DNA of 51,650 bases from the IMG/VR virus record IMGVR_UViG_3300004154_000015, positions 1 to 51,650 of that record. One strand, 5' to 3'. The notes under the pieces were generated by a model. The model was not told where the DNA came from, ran no database searches, and saw only the letters and a list, made by a program, of their open reading frames with translations. This DNA is from a virus. Below, in pieces: positions 1-8,440 of the stretch; position 1 is the first letter of the stretch; each line of letters starts with the position of its first letter. The position numbers and the translations under genes are program-made.

Positions 1-30
1 TGGCTGATTTGCTGGGCTTTTTGAACTTCT

Positions 31-52
31 TTGAACTTCCTTGGAAGTTCAA
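31..52. repeat. 10-bp perfect hairpin in left flank
   Basis: TTGAACTTCC (31-40) and GGAAGTTCAA (43-52) form a perfect hairpin with a 2-base loop, preceded directly by a near-copy of the left arm (21-30). There is no T-run after it, so I do not call it a terminator. Bases 1-209 otherwise hold no gene I can support. A short open stretch ending at a TAA at 63-65 could be the C-terminus of a host gene, but this is only a guess. Confidence 0.4.
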
Positions 53-175
53 ATGGTGGACATAAGGGGAAAAAGATCGAACCAAAACATGCTTCAAGAA
101 CTTACCCGTTGGGGAGCCATCCTTAGTAATAGCTCAATGATTTCAGCTCGTTGTCACGCATCGACTTTTTAGCAA

Positions 176-201
176 TTCGATCCCCCTTTTGGGGATCGAA
201 C
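176..201. other. candidate left attachment site
   Basis: A 10-bp inverted repeat, TTCGATCCCC / GGGGATCGAA with a CTTTT loop, spans 176-200. Its right arm plus one base, GGGGATCGAAC (191-201), is repeated in the tRNA-Ala gene at 51604-51614. On the other strand, 13 bases (176-188) also match the tRNA T-arm. If 191-201 is the crossover region, the integrase frame joined across it reads ...Gly-Ile-Glu-Gln and meets a TAA at 204-206, which is a neat end for the phage-borne gene. The identity is short, so the left boundary is an inference. Confidence 0.4.
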
Positions 202-209
202 AGTAAATT

Positions 210-884
210 TTAACGATTGGCCTTTTGGGAGAAACCACCAAAAATGCAGGCTGGCGTGTACCAGCGCGAATGTTCGGTCAGGCGGATGGTGTCGCCGTGA
301 ATGACAACGGCGGGGATGTGCAAAAGGGAAAGCTGAAGGTAGGACATATGGACGGCGCGGAGGTCGATGTCGGTGGCCGTGACGTGGAGCTGGCGCTGAT
401 AGTTGAGGCCTTGGCTTTTCATCTCATGGGCCAAGGCGATGATCATGGCTCCGCCGCCGACGGCGGGTTCCCCGACCGAGACATAGCCCTTTTCGGAAAT
501 GGCGGCTTGCAGGCCGTCCCCATAAGACATTGCGGCCATAAGGCGGCACACGCAATCGGGGGTGAAGAACTGGCCTTTCCATCGGTTGCCCAGTTCAAGT
601 TCGCTAAAGACCTGCCCCAAAACGTCGGACAGGTCATCTTCGAGAGCCAAGGTTAGCTCGGCCAACATTTTCGGAAAGATTTCGATCTCTTCCTTGTCAT
701 AGCGTTTGACGATGGCGAGATATTGTTCTTCGTAGGCGTCGCGATCTCTAAAATCCACGGCGTTACGAATGCTGATGGCGGACATGGCGACAAAATCTTG
801 GAACACTTGCCAAGTGTTGTGCCGACGGGACGTTTCTTCGATCAGTTTTTTGAGTTTTGCAGCATGAGAGGCCTCGGCCCTCAT
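210..884 (-). CDS. N-6 DNA methylase-like protein (HsdM-type fold), 224 aa
   Basis: This resembles short phage and plasmid members of the type I N6-adenine methylase group. Residues 105-110 (QFFTPD) match the 'GQFFTP' signature that precedes the SAM site, residues 138-147 (GEPAVGGGAM) are motif I, and 172-174 (DID) is the acidic SAM-contact loop. The usual catalytic (N/D)PP(Y/F) motif is not visible: the equivalent place near the C-terminus reads YTPACIFGGF. It may methylate DNA with a divergent motif IV or bind SAM without catalysis. The start at 884 has AGGTGG six bases upstream. It lies alone on the minus strand just inside the left end, opposite to the head operon; no restriction subunit is present, so an orphan or anti-restriction role is likelier than a full R-M system. 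Confidence 0.7.
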   Translation of the reverse strand: MRAEASHAAKLKKLIEETSRRHNTWQVFQDFVAMSAISIRNAVDFRDRDAYEEQYLAIVKRYDKEEIEIFPKMLAELTLALEDDLSDVLGQVFSELELGNRWKGQFFTPDCVCRLMAAMSYGDGLQAAISEKGYVSVGEPAVGGGAMIIALAHEMKSQGLNYQRQLHVTATDIDLRAVHMSYLQLSLLHIPAVVIHGDTIRLTEHSRWYTPACIFGGFSQKANR

Positions 885-1032
885 GCGCGGCCACCTGTGA
901 AAAGTGGCGATCTATCCTGAATAACGAATGTCACTTAAAAGCCCGTTCCTAAAATGGTCGGGCAGCATAGCGCCGTGCAGCAGCAGCGCAATGGTCTTTT
1001 GATCTTCATCCAAAGTTTGGGAGCTTCCCCCC

Positions 1033-1239
1033 ATGACCTACACAATTTCTCAACGCGATGCGCTGAAACAGGCGATTGCGAGTGGCGTTTTGCGGATTTC
1101 TTATGATGGGAAGTCGGTGGAGTACCGCTCCCTTAGTGATTTGAAGGCCGCTTTGGCCGAGGTGGAGCAAGGCTTGGCGCGGGATAACGGCCAGCCACAA
1201 ACGCGGCAGATCAAGATTTACGCCGACAAAGACCTATAA
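1033..1239 (+). CDS. gpW-like head-tail connector (head completion) protein, 68 aa
   Basis: A small acidic-basic helical protein placed directly before the portal gene, where lambda has W. Residues around 24-45 (SYDGKSVEYRSLSDLKAAL) fit the gpW family's beta-hairpin followed by helix, and the length is the family norm. gpW plugs the portal after packaging and forms the surface to which gpFII and the tail bind. The start codon is weakly supported (GGGAG eight bases upstream). It is separated from the portal by 12 bases and begins the rightward structural operon; bases 885-1032 upstream hold only a small GCCCG/CGGGC hairpin and no clear promoter. Confidence 0.75.
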   Translation: MTYTISQRDALKQAIASGVLRISYDGKSVEYRSLSDLKAALAEVEQGLARDNGQPQTRQIKIYADKDL

Positions 1240-1251
1240 AAAGGATTCCCC

Positions 1252-2769
1252 ATGAACCTGTTTTCACGGATCGGCGCGGCGTTTTCCGCCGCGACCGGAC
1301 GGCTTGCTATGGCCTCTTCGATGGGGGGCTTTGAAGGCGCAATGTCAAAGCGGCGGCTGATTGCGTGGAAAGCAACCGAGGAGAATATCAATTCGCTGGT
1401 GGCCGATGGCGGCGATCTTTTACGCGCACGGTCACGGCAGATTGTGCGCTCAAACCCTTATGCTGCCAACGCGGCGAACAGTTTTTCTTCAAACGCCATT
1501 GGCGATGGCATCCGGCCTTCCAGTTTGATCGAAGACATAAAACTGAAGCAGGCCGTTCTTCAACTCTGGAAGGATTGGTCGCTGGAAGTTGACGCCGATG
1601 GACTGACTGATTTTTCGGGAATGCAGGCGCTTGTGGCGCATGCGCTCTTTGAAGCTGGCGAGTGTTTTGTGCGCTTTCGCCCTCGGAGACTTTCGGATGG
1701 ACTGGCCGTGCCGCTTCAACTTCAACTCCTCGAAAGCGAAATGCTCCCGCTTTCAAAAACGGAAACCGCCGCGACGGGTAATGCTGTTCGATGCGGGATT
1801 GAGTTCGATGGGATCGGGCGGCGTGTCGCTTATCACTTCTATCGCAAACATCCCGGCGACAATACGGAAACAGGCAACAAAGGCGAGATTGTCCGCGTTC
1901 CGGCTTCAGAAATCTTGCATATCTATCGCCCGCAGCGACCCGGACAAATCCGTGGGGTGCCGTGGATTTCTGCGGCTTTGGTAAAGTTGTTTTTGCTCGA
2001 TCAATATGACGATGCGGAGCTTGATCGTAAAAAGGTCGCGGCTTTGTTCGCGGGCTTCATCACCAAAGACTCGCCCGAAGATAAACTCATGGGTGAAAGC
2101 AATCCGAACGAGGCCGGAGCTTCGCTGGCAGGACTTTCTCCCGGCACTATGCAAGTTCTTCTCCCCGGTGAAGACATTAAATTCTCTTCCCCCGCCGACG
2201 TGGGTGGCTCCTATGAAATGTTTCAGTACCGCACCTTGCTTGCAATCTCTGCCGCGCTGGGTGTTCCTTACACCAACGTCACAGGCGATCTGAAGGCCGC
2301 GAACTATTCCAGCATTCGGTCGGGAACGGTGGAGTTCCGCCGTCGCCTGGACCAGTTCCAAGAAATGACGATGATCTTCCAGCTTTGCCGCCCCATCTGG
2401 GCGCGGTGGTTGGAAACGGCTGTCTTGTCCGGCGCGTTGAGCCTGCCGGACTTTGTCCGTAATCCGCGCCCTTACAATCGCGTCAAATGGATCAAGCCCA
2501 AATGGGAATGGGTCGATCCACTTAAAGACCGTCAAGCGGAAAAGATCGCGCAAGAGATGGGATGGAAAGCCCCCTCCGACATCATCGAGGCCGAGGGCAA
2601 CGATGTGGACGAAACGCATCAACGCATTGCGGCGGATCAAGCGCGGATGAAGGAACTGGGTATTCAGCGACAAGCTGCGTCTGCGCCTGCTGCGCCCGTT
2701 CAGCCTCAAGATGAGCCTGCGGACGATGATGAACAGGCCAACCCCGCACAGAAAGAAGAAAACCCATGA
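1252..2769 (+). CDS. phage portal protein, lambda gpB family, 505 aa
   Basis: Forms the dodecameric portal vertex through which DNA is packaged and ejected. The length and segments such as RARSRQIVRSNPYAANA, FDGIGRRVAYHFYRKHPGD and the GVPWISAALVKL region (about residues 236-247) match the lambda-type portal family, and the C-terminus is the usual charged, proline- and glutamine-rich tail. AAAAGGATTC provides a good ribosome site. The gene follows gpW and overlaps the head protease start by four bases (ATGA), as in lambda-like head clusters, pointing to translational coupling. Confidence 0.95.
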   Translation: MNLFSRIGAAFSAATGRLAMASSMGGFEGAMSKRRLIAWKATEENINSLVADGGDLLRARSRQIVRSNPYAANAANSFSSNAIGDGIRPSSLIEDIKLKQAVLQLWKDWSLEVDADGLTDFSGMQALVAHALFEAGECFVRFRPRRLSDGLAVPLQLQLLESEMLPLSKTETAATGNAVRCGIEFDGIGRRVAYHFYRKHPGDNTETGNKGEIVRVPASEILHIYRPQRPGQIRGVPWISAALVKLFLLDQYDDAELDRKKVAALFAGFITKDSPEDKLMGESNPNEAGASLAGLSPGTMQVLLPGEDIKFSSPADVGGSYEMFQYRTLLAISAALGVPYTNVTGDLKAANYSSIRSGTVEFRRRLDQFQEMTMIFQLCRPIWARWLETAVLSGALSLPDFVRNPRPYNRVKWIKPKWEWVDPLKDRQAEKIAQEMGWKAPSDIIEAEGNDVDETHQRIAADQARMKELGIQRQAASAPAAPVQPQDEPADDDEQANPAQKEENP

Positions 2770-3986
2770 ACCTATTGCCTCATATCGCTGGGCGGGTCTT
2801 TGCGACGCCGCTTATGATTTCCCGCGCCAAGCTGGATGTGATTGTCGGGATTATCGCGCCGCGCTTGCAAGGCGAGACTTTACCCCCTGCGGCCCCTGCC
2901 GCCGCCCGTGGCCTCGATATTGGAACTGGCGGTATTTCCGTTATCTCGATCACGGGAACGCTTGTGCGGCGAACTGTGGGGCTTGAGGCGCAAAGCGGTT
3001 TGACCAGTTATGCCGAGATCGCGGAACAAGTGCAACAGGCCGTAGCTGATCCGTCCGTTCGCGCCATCCTTCTCGATCTTGATAGCCCCGGTGGCGAGGC
3101 TGGTGGTGTGTTTGATCTGGCCGATCAGATTTATGCGGCGCGGCAAATCAAGCCCGTTTGGGCGGTGGCCAATGAGGACGCTTTCTCGGCGGCCTATGCG
3201 TTGGCCGCATCCGCCAATCGTCTTTATGTTACGCGCACGGGCGGGGTCGGCTCCATCGGGGTGATTGCCATGCACCTCGATCAAAGCCAAGCCGATACCG
3301 ACGAAGGCCTTAAATACTCCCCCATCTTCGCGGGTGCGCATAAGAACGATTATTCATCCCACGAACCGCTGGCCGATCCGGCGCGGGCGTCCTTGCAGGC
3401 GGAAGTGGATCGCGTTTACGGCCTGTTTGTCGAATGCGTGGCGCGGGGGCGCAATCTTTCCCTCGAAGCCGTCCGCGCAACCGAGGCGGCCTTGTTCTTT
3501 GGCGAGAACGGCGTGGCCGCTGGCCTTGCCGACAAAATCGGCACGTTTGAGGACGCACTGGCCGATCTTTCAACTTCTCTTTCCTCCTCAACCTTCACCC
3601 TCAACCCAAGCAGAAAGGCAATAAAAATGACGACCCAAGAAAACCAACCGCAAATCGAAGCGGCAAAGGAGCTTCCCGATCTTGAAATGCTGAAAGCGGA
3701 GTTCATCGAGAAGGCCAAGGCCGACGCACGCGCCGAGGCAATGGCCTATGTCGCGGAAGTGTTCGATCTCTGCGCCATCGCTGGCGTTCCTGACAAGGCC
3801 AAGGATTTTGTGGCCAAGTCCGTTCCTTCCGCCGAGGTGCGTCAAGCCCTCTTGGAAGCCAAGGTTAAGGAGGACGAGGCCACGGCCATCGTCGGCCTGA
3901 CCTCGGACAACTCTATCGCTACCGCTGACACCAAGATCGATACGGCGGCGATCTACCAAAACCGTAACAACCAGAAAGGAAACTAA
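2766..3986 (+). CDS. S49-family head maturation protease with C-terminal scaffold, 406 aa
   Basis: A serine protease of the SppA/ClpP-like S49 group, equivalent to lambda gpC. Landmarks are DLDSPGG at 104-110, the nucleophile region DAFSAAYALA with Ser141, and GGVGSIGVIAMH at 159-170. After about residue 285 the fold changes to a charged helical region that matches phage scaffolds. It should cleave capsid assembly partners inside the prohead. The start at 2766 overlaps the portal stop. An in-frame internal start at 3627 probably makes the scaffold alone (separate entry). Confidence 0.93.
   Translation: MNLLPHIAGRVFATPLMISRAKLDVIVGIIAPRLQGETLPPAAPAAARGLDIGTGGISVISITGTLVRRTVGLEAQSGLTSYAEIAEQVQQAVADPSVRAILLDLDSPGGEAGGVFDLADQIYAARQIKPVWAVANEDAFSAAYALAASANRLYVTRTGGVGSIGVIAMHLDQSQADTDEGLKYSPIFAGAHKNDYSSHEPLADPARASLQAEVDRVYGLFVECVARGRNLSLEAVRATEAALFFGENGVAAGLADKIGTFEDALADLSTSLSSSTFTLNPSRKAIKMTTQENQPQIEAAKELPDLEMLKAEFIEKAKADARAEAMAYVAEVFDLCAIAGVPDKAKDFVAKSVPSAEVRQALLEAKVKEDEATAIVGLTSDNSIATADTKIDTAAIYQNRNNQKGN
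3627..3986 (+). CDS. nested in-frame scaffold protein (Nu3-like), 119 aa
   Basis: Within the protease gene an ATG at 3627, in the same frame, is preceded by AGAAAGG at a usable spacing. It would start a 119-residue charged helical protein (MTTQENQPQ...) identical to the protease C-terminus. Lambda makes its scaffold Nu3 in this way from the 3' part of gene C, and the split between protease domain and scaffold falls at the same place here. Existence as a separate product is inferred from the internal start and this analogy. Confidence 0.6.
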   Translation: MTTQENQPQIEAAKELPDLEMLKAEFIEKAKADARAEAMAYVAEVFDLCAIAGVPDKAKDFVAKSVPSAEVRQALLEAKVKEDEATAIVGLTSDNSIATADTKIDTAAIYQNRNNQKGN

Positions 3987-3989
3987 AAC

Positions 3990-4640
3990 ATGACTGAAGT
4001 AACCGAAGGCCAACACAAGGCCGAGTTTATTGTGTCAGAAACCGAAGGCACGATCTCGCGTGAAAACGTGAACGTCCTTGCGGGGCAAAACCTCAAGGCG
4101 GGGCATGTTCTCGGTAAAGTGTCGGTTGGCACTGGATCGGGCGCAGCGGCAAGCGGTAACACGGGCAACGGCACGATTTCTGCCGTGACCGTGGGGCAAG
4201 GCACAAAGGCAGGCATCTATACCGTCACTTGCGTTGAACCCGCTGCCAATGCCGGAACCTTCCTTGTCGAAGATCCCGATGGGGTCACGGTGGGCACAGC
4301 CCATGTCGGGACGCCGTTCGTCGGCCCTGTTGGCTTTACGCTGACAGACGGCGCGACGGATTTTGTATCCGGCGACCGCTTCTTGATTACGGTCACGGCG
4401 GGGTCGGGCAAGCACAAGGAATATAATCCCGCCAATACCGATGGTTCTGAAACGGCTGTTGCCCTTTTGCTCGATAATGTCGATGCGACAACGGGGGATA
4501 AGGAAGCCGTGATCCTTGCCCGTCATGCCGAGGTGAATGCTGCCGAAATCGTCTGGTTCACAGGCGCGACGGAAGAGCAAAAAGCCATCGGCATCGCTCA
4601 ACTGAAAGAACAAGTCATCCTCGCGCGCGCGGCGGTCTAA
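3990..4640 (+). CDS. head decoration protein (gpD-like), 216 aa
   Basis: The region after about residue 140 (GSETAVALLLDNVDATTGDKEAVILARHAEVN) is typical of lambda gpD-type decoration proteins that bind as trimers on the expanded capsid. The order protease, decoration, major capsid agrees. At 216 residues it is longer than gpD (about 110) because a Gly/Thr-rich beta segment (about residues 45-140) is inserted, as seen in other proteobacterial phage versions. RBS AGAAAGGAA lies upstream of the ATG. Confidence 0.85.
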   Translation: MTEVTEGQHKAEFIVSETEGTISRENVNVLAGQNLKAGHVLGKVSVGTGSGAAASGNTGNGTISAVTVGQGTKAGIYTVTCVEPAANAGTFLVEDPDGVTVGTAHVGTPFVGPVGFTLTDGATDFVSGDRFLITVTAGSGKHKEYNPANTDGSETAVALLLDNVDATTGDKEAVILARHAEVNAAEIVWFTGATEEQKAIGIAQLKEQVILARAAV

Positions 4641-4723
4641 GCCTCGCGTTCTCTCACCCGACAAAAGCCCTGTCTCCTTGAAAAAGGTGGCGGGGCTTTT
4701 GTCATTCAAAAGGAACTCACCCT

Positions 4724-5737
4724 ATGCCTATGCTCGATATTTTCCAAAACAACGCGTTTTCGGTCACGTCGTTGACCGACGCGATCAACAAACTGCCCTT
4801 TGTTCCCGGCAAGGTCGGGCAATTGGGCATCTTTCAGGAAAGCGGCGTCTCCACGACTTCGATCATGATCGAGGAACGCGAAGGTTCGCTGACCCTTATC
4901 CCAACCAGTCATCGCGGTGGCCCTGCGGCGCAGAACAAGAACGAAAAGCGCAAAGCCCGTTCTTTGATCGTGCCGCATATTGCGCTTGAAGACACGATCA
5001 TGGCCGATGAAGTGCAGGACGTTCGATCCTTCGGCAGCGAGAATGCGCTTCAAAGCGTTCAAGCCGTGGTCAACAACCGTCTTTCGGAAATGACCACCAA
5101 GCATGATGCAACGTTGGAGCATCTGCGGATCGGTGCGCTGAAGGGAAAGATTCTGGACGCAGACGGGGTCACGGTGCTTTACGACCTTTTCACCGAATTT
5201 GGTGTTACGCCCTACAGCGAGATTGACTTCGATCTCGACACGGTCGCCCCCGTAAGCGGCACGATCAAGAAAATCTGTCACGGCATTAAGCGCAAAATCG
5301 AGGACGCGCTGGGCGCTGCTCCTTACGTCTCGATCCATGCTTTCTGTTCGCAGAGCTTCTTTGATGCGTTGGTCACGCACCCCGAAGTCACGGCGGCTTA
5401 TGACCGTTATCAGGAAAGTATCTTCCTGCGGACGGGACAAGCGCGCGGCCAGTTTGATTTCGGTGGCATCGTGTTTGAAGAATATCGCGGAAGCATTGGG
5501 GGCGTTGATTTCATCCCCGATGGCAAAGCGCATTTCTTCCCTGTTGGAACGCCGGGTCTGTTCCGCCAGTACAACGCGCCTGCGGATTTTGTTGAAACCG
5601 TCAATACCATCGGTCTGCCTCGTTATGCCAAGCAAGCGATTGACGACGAGTTCGCTCGATGGGTAAAGCTGCACACGCAGGCGAACCCGCTCCCGATCTG
5701 CACACGTCCGCAAGTGTTGATGAAGGGTGCGGCCTAA
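4724..5737 (+). CDS. major capsid protein, lambda gpE family, 337 aa
   Basis: The HK97-fold shell protein. Segments such as TTSIMIEEREGSLTLIPTS, IALEDTIMADEVQDVRSFG and KAHFFPVGTPGLFRQYNAPAD match the gpE family, and the length is typical (lambda gpE 341). It follows the decoration protein by an 83-base gap that holds a GGCTTTTGTC-rich segment and a GGAACTC ribosome site. It ends in a TAATG overlap with the next gene. Confidence 0.95.
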   Translation: MPMLDIFQNNAFSVTSLTDAINKLPFVPGKVGQLGIFQESGVSTTSIMIEEREGSLTLIPTSHRGGPAAQNKNEKRKARSLIVPHIALEDTIMADEVQDVRSFGSENALQSVQAVVNNRLSEMTTKHDATLEHLRIGALKGKILDADGVTVLYDLFTEFGVTPYSEIDFDLDTVAPVSGTIKKICHGIKRKIEDALGAAPYVSIHAFCSQSFFDALVTHPEVTAAYDRYQESIFLRTGQARGQFDFGGIVFEEYRGSIGGVDFIPDGKAHFFPVGTPGLFRQYNAPADFVETVNTIGLPRYAKQAIDDEFARWVKLHTQANPLPICTRPQVLMKGAA

Positions 5738-6048
5738 TGGCCTTTGGAGCCATGATCGCGGCTCTCTTTGCCGATCCCGTGCTGGCCAAAACCGCCGAGT
5801 ATCTACCGAAAGGAGGTCTCGGCGGCAAGGCCGTGCGGGTCATCGCCAAACAACCCGACACGCTGACCAGTTTTGGCGATGCGCGGATTCATAGCTCGAC
5901 CACGCTCTTTGATATTCAGGCCGCCGAGGTCTCTAACCCGCAAGTGGGCGACCAGCTCACTGTGAATGGCGTGGCCTATGTCATTCAGTCCGAGCCGATG
6001 GCCGATAGCGAACGGCTGGTCTGGACGCTGGACATGGTGCCCTTATGA
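5737..6048 (+). CDS. head-tail joining protein (gpFII-like), 103 aa
   Basis: A small beta-rich protein directly after the capsid gene, the position of the head-tail joining proteins. The C-terminal half (VGDQLTVNGVAYVIQSEPMADSERLVWTLDMVPL) has the pattern of the gpFII/Gifsy-2 joining family, where a short tail domain sits on gpW. I choose the ATG at 5737 because it shares the A of the capsid TAA stop; an in-frame ATG at 5659 lies inside the capsid gene and is unlikely. It overlaps the next gene by four bases. Confidence 0.75.
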   Translation: MAFGAMIAALFADPVLAKTAEYLPKGGLGGKAVRVIAKQPDTLTSFGDARIHSSTTLFDIQAAEVSNPQVGDQLTVNGVAYVIQSEPMADSERLVWTLDMVPL

Positions 6049-6698
6049 GTCTGCGCCTTGTCGCCGCCTTGCAAGGCAGTCTTACCAAGATTGTTACGCA
6101 GGAGGTAAAATCGGCGGAACATGCCGTCACGCTGGGCGTTCACGCGGCGACCGATGGCCTCAAACAAGAACTGCGCGATCAAGTAACAGGCGCAGGCCTC
6201 GGCCAGAGGCTTGCCAAAACTTGGCGGGGCAAGGTCTTTCCCAAAGGCGAGAGCATGAACGCGGCGGGGTTTGTGTTCAGCAAAGCGCCGGAGGTCATCG
6301 ACAGCTACGCCCACGGCGCGGTGATACGCGCCCATAAAAGCGCCTATCTCGCTATTCCGCTTCCTGCGGCGGGAAAGCTGGCAGGCCGCAAGAAACTAAC
6401 CCCCGAAACATGGGAACAGGTTCACGGACAAAAGCTGGTGTTTGTGCCGCGCCGCAAAGGTCTTGCGCTTCTTGTGGCGGAAAATATGCGCGCCCGAAAA
6501 GGCAAGCGCGGTGGCTTCACAGGAGCCAGCGCGACGGCGATTCGCACAGGGCGTGGCCTCACAACCGTTCCCATATTCGTTTTGATCCCGCAGATCACGA
6601 TCAAAAAACGCTTCGACATGGAAAGCGTCGGCAAGAAATGGATCGCCCGCTTGCCGAACTTGGTGATCGAGAATTGGCAGGAAGGCGGCAATCCATGA
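6045..6698 (+). CDS. neck/tail-completion protein, DUF6441-like, 217 aa
   Basis: The N-terminus (VTLGVHAATDGLKQELRDQV followed by GLGQRLAKTWRGK) and the SKAPEVIDSYAHGAVI segment match a phage family I know as DUF6441, found in alphaproteobacterial siphophages between head-tail joining and tail terminator genes. The position suggests the role of lambda gpZ (tail completion), but this is inferred from order. It starts in a four-base overlap with the joining protein and ends overlapping the next start. Confidence 0.7.
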   Translation: MSLRLVAALQGSLTKIVTQEVKSAEHAVTLGVHAATDGLKQELRDQVTGAGLGQRLAKTWRGKVFPKGESMNAAGFVFSKAPEVIDSYAHGAVIRAHKSAYLAIPLPAAGKLAGRKKLTPETWEQVHGQKLVFVPRRKGLALLVAENMRARKGKRGGFTGASATAIRTGRGLTTVPIFVLIPQITIKKRFDMESVGKKWIARLPNLVIENWQEGGNP

Positions 6699-7123
6699 CC
6701 ACCCGTGAAACCGTCCTTCAAGCCTTGTTCGCACTTCTTCAAACCATTCCCGGCCCTAAAGTGACGCGCAACGACGTGTTGCCGGAAAAGATACCGCCCG
6801 AAGGTCTGCTTATCCTGCGCGATGGGGATTCCGGCGAACCAGAAACCTTGCTTTCCCCGCTTTCTTATTACTGGCAGCACCTTGCTTCATTGGAAGTCTT
6901 TGCCCAAGCCGCCGATGCGGATCAGCGCAACACCATCATGGATGGGCTGTTCCAGAGCATCGCCGCCGCCTTATCCGCCGACCCAACGCTGGACGACCTA
7001 TGCGATCGCGTAACGCCACAAGCACCGGACACCAACTCAATCGCTATCGAGGGCGCAGCCAACATCCGCGCCGCCATCGTGCCGATTGAACTGATTTACA
7101 CGACCGCCAGCCAGCTCGGCTAG
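6695..7123 (+). CDS. tail terminator-like minor tail protein, 142 aa
   Basis: Sits where lambda has gpU, between the completion protein and the tail tube. The pattern (N-terminal helix, PEGLLILRDGDSGEPETLLSP strand region, then helices and a beta-rich C-terminus NIRAAIVPIELIYTT) is that of gpU-like proteins that are often misannotated in databases as 'acyl-CoA transferase'. Start 6695 overlaps the preceding stop by four bases. Confidence 0.65.
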   Translation: MTTRETVLQALFALLQTIPGPKVTRNDVLPEKIPPEGLLILRDGDSGEPETLLSPLSYYWQHLASLEVFAQAADADQRNTIMDGLFQSIAAALSADPTLDDLCDRVTPQAPDTNSIAIEGAANIRAAIVPIELIYTTASQLG

Positions 7124-7157
7124 GTAGCCCCTTTCACCACAAAAACGGAGGAGTATC

Positions 7158-8096
7158 ATGGCCCGTGCCTATGGCGCGAACGCGCAACTATTGGGTTCTT
7201 TTGAAAGCGTCTATGGGACGCCGCCCGCCGGAAACTTTATCAAGTTCCCGTTCGTTTCTTCAAACCTTGGCTCCGAACAAGGACTGATTGCGTCCGACCT
7301 CTTGGGGCAAGGCCGTGATCCGGCGCAGCCGATCCGTGACGTGATCAAAGTCGATGGCGATGTGGTTGTGCCAGTTGACGCTCGAAACTTCGGTCACTGG
7401 CTTAAGGGATTGCTTGGCCTTCCGACAACAACGGGGGTTGGGCCTTATGTCCATACCTATCAGTCCGGCGCGGCAAGTCTGCCAAGCCTGTCTCTTGAGG
7501 TCGGGATGCCGGAGCCGTTTTCATTCATGATGAATGCGGGCGTTATGCTCAATTCTCTGCAATTGAGCTATTCACGAAGTGGCGGCGCAAGCGCGACGAT
7601 CAATTGCATCGCGCAAAGCGAAACGCGCAATCCCACGAGTCATGGCGGCACGCCAACCCAAGCGTTGCTGACACGGTTTAATCAGTTTCAAGGGGCTATC
7701 AAGAAAGACGGGGCGCAACTTGCCAACGTCACGGGTGCGCAACTAACCTACACCAACAATCTGGAGCGCATCGAAACCATCCGCTCGGACGGCAAAATCG
7801 ATGGGAGCGATCCGACGATTGCCGCCTTGACAGGTTCCATCGATGTGCGTTTTGCCGATACGACTTTGATCGACGCGGCAACCGACAACACACCTGTCGC
7901 GTTGGAGTTCAGTTATGTCATCGATGTAAACCGTTCGCTGGTTTTCACGGCGCACGAAGTCTATCTGCCCAAACCCAAGCTTCCTATCGATGGCCCCGGT
8001 GGTGTGCAGGCCAGTTTCAACTGGCAAGCGGCCAAGCCTTCCGTGGGTCAAATGATGACCGTTGTTTTGACCAATGATGTGGAGGATTACGCATGA
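7158..8096 (+). CDS. major tail tube protein, 312 aa
   Basis: Matches phage tail tube proteins of the type that begins with an alanine-rich N-terminus (MARAYGANAQLLGSFESVYGTPP) and carries a long insertion relative to lambda gpV. Strands such as SLSLEVGMP and the conserved SGGASATINCIAQSE region support this. A strong GGAGG precedes the start. It overlaps the chaperone gene by four bases. Its product polymerises around the tape measure protein. Confidence 0.85.
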   Translation: MARAYGANAQLLGSFESVYGTPPAGNFIKFPFVSSNLGSEQGLIASDLLGQGRDPAQPIRDVIKVDGDVVVPVDARNFGHWLKGLLGLPTTTGVGPYVHTYQSGAASLPSLSLEVGMPEPFSFMMNAGVMLNSLQLSYSRSGGASATINCIAQSETRNPTSHGGTPTQALLTRFNQFQGAIKKDGAQLANVTGAQLTYTNNLERIETIRSDGKIDGSDPTIAALTGSIDVRFADTTLIDAATDNTPVALEFSYVIDVNRSLVFTAHEVYLPKPKLPIDGPGGVQASFNWQAAKPSVGQMMTVVLTNDVEDYA

Positions 8097-8440
8097 TCAA
8101 GCTGAACCTGAAACGCGAAGATTATTGGCTTGATCTTGGCCATGGGGTGCGCGTGAAAGTGCGCCCCGCGTCCACCGCGCTCGTTATGGCCGCGCGCGTC
8201 GCGGCTCTGAAAGACACTGACGAAACGGCCAACACAGGAACGCGCAGCGCCACGTTGCTCAAACAACTGGCCGTGGCTTCCGTCCTTGAATGGGAAGGCG
8301 TTGGCGATAGCGTGGACAATCCCGCCGAAGTCACGCCGGAGGCTATTTCTGCGCTTATGGACTTATGGCCTCTTGCCGATGCTTTCGAGCGTCTTTACCT
8401 CGCCCCGACGCTGATATTGGAACAGGAAAAAAACGGCTGA
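8093..8440 (+). CDS. tail assembly chaperone, G-type, 115 aa
   Basis: Lies between tail tube and tape measure, the invariant position of tail chaperones. The zero-frame product ends LEQEKNG just after a slippery site, so most ribosomes should make this 115-residue form. It is expected to bind the tape measure protein with the frameshifted form and to be absent from virions. Confidence 0.75.
   Translation: MIKLNLKREDYWLDLGHGVRVKVRPASTALVMAARVAALKDTDETANTGTRSATLLKQLAVASVLEWEGVGDSVDNPAEVTPEAISALMDLWPLADAFERLYLAPTLILEQEKNG

Noticed and set aside
21-52. TTGAACTTC repeats as an attachment or dif site
   Set aside because: No copy at the right end and the arms form a simple hairpin.
53-172. 39-codon frame starting ATG in the left flank
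   Set aside because: No ribosome site, no similarity, too short to support.
1906-2709. 267-codon antisense frame in the portal gene
   Set aside because: Arg/His-rich shadow of the portal codons, no family resemblance.
4706-5713. 335-codon open frame on the minus strand opposite the major capsid gene
   Set aside because: No recognisable motifs or ribosome site; the capsid protein on the plus strand is certain and explains the open antisense frame.
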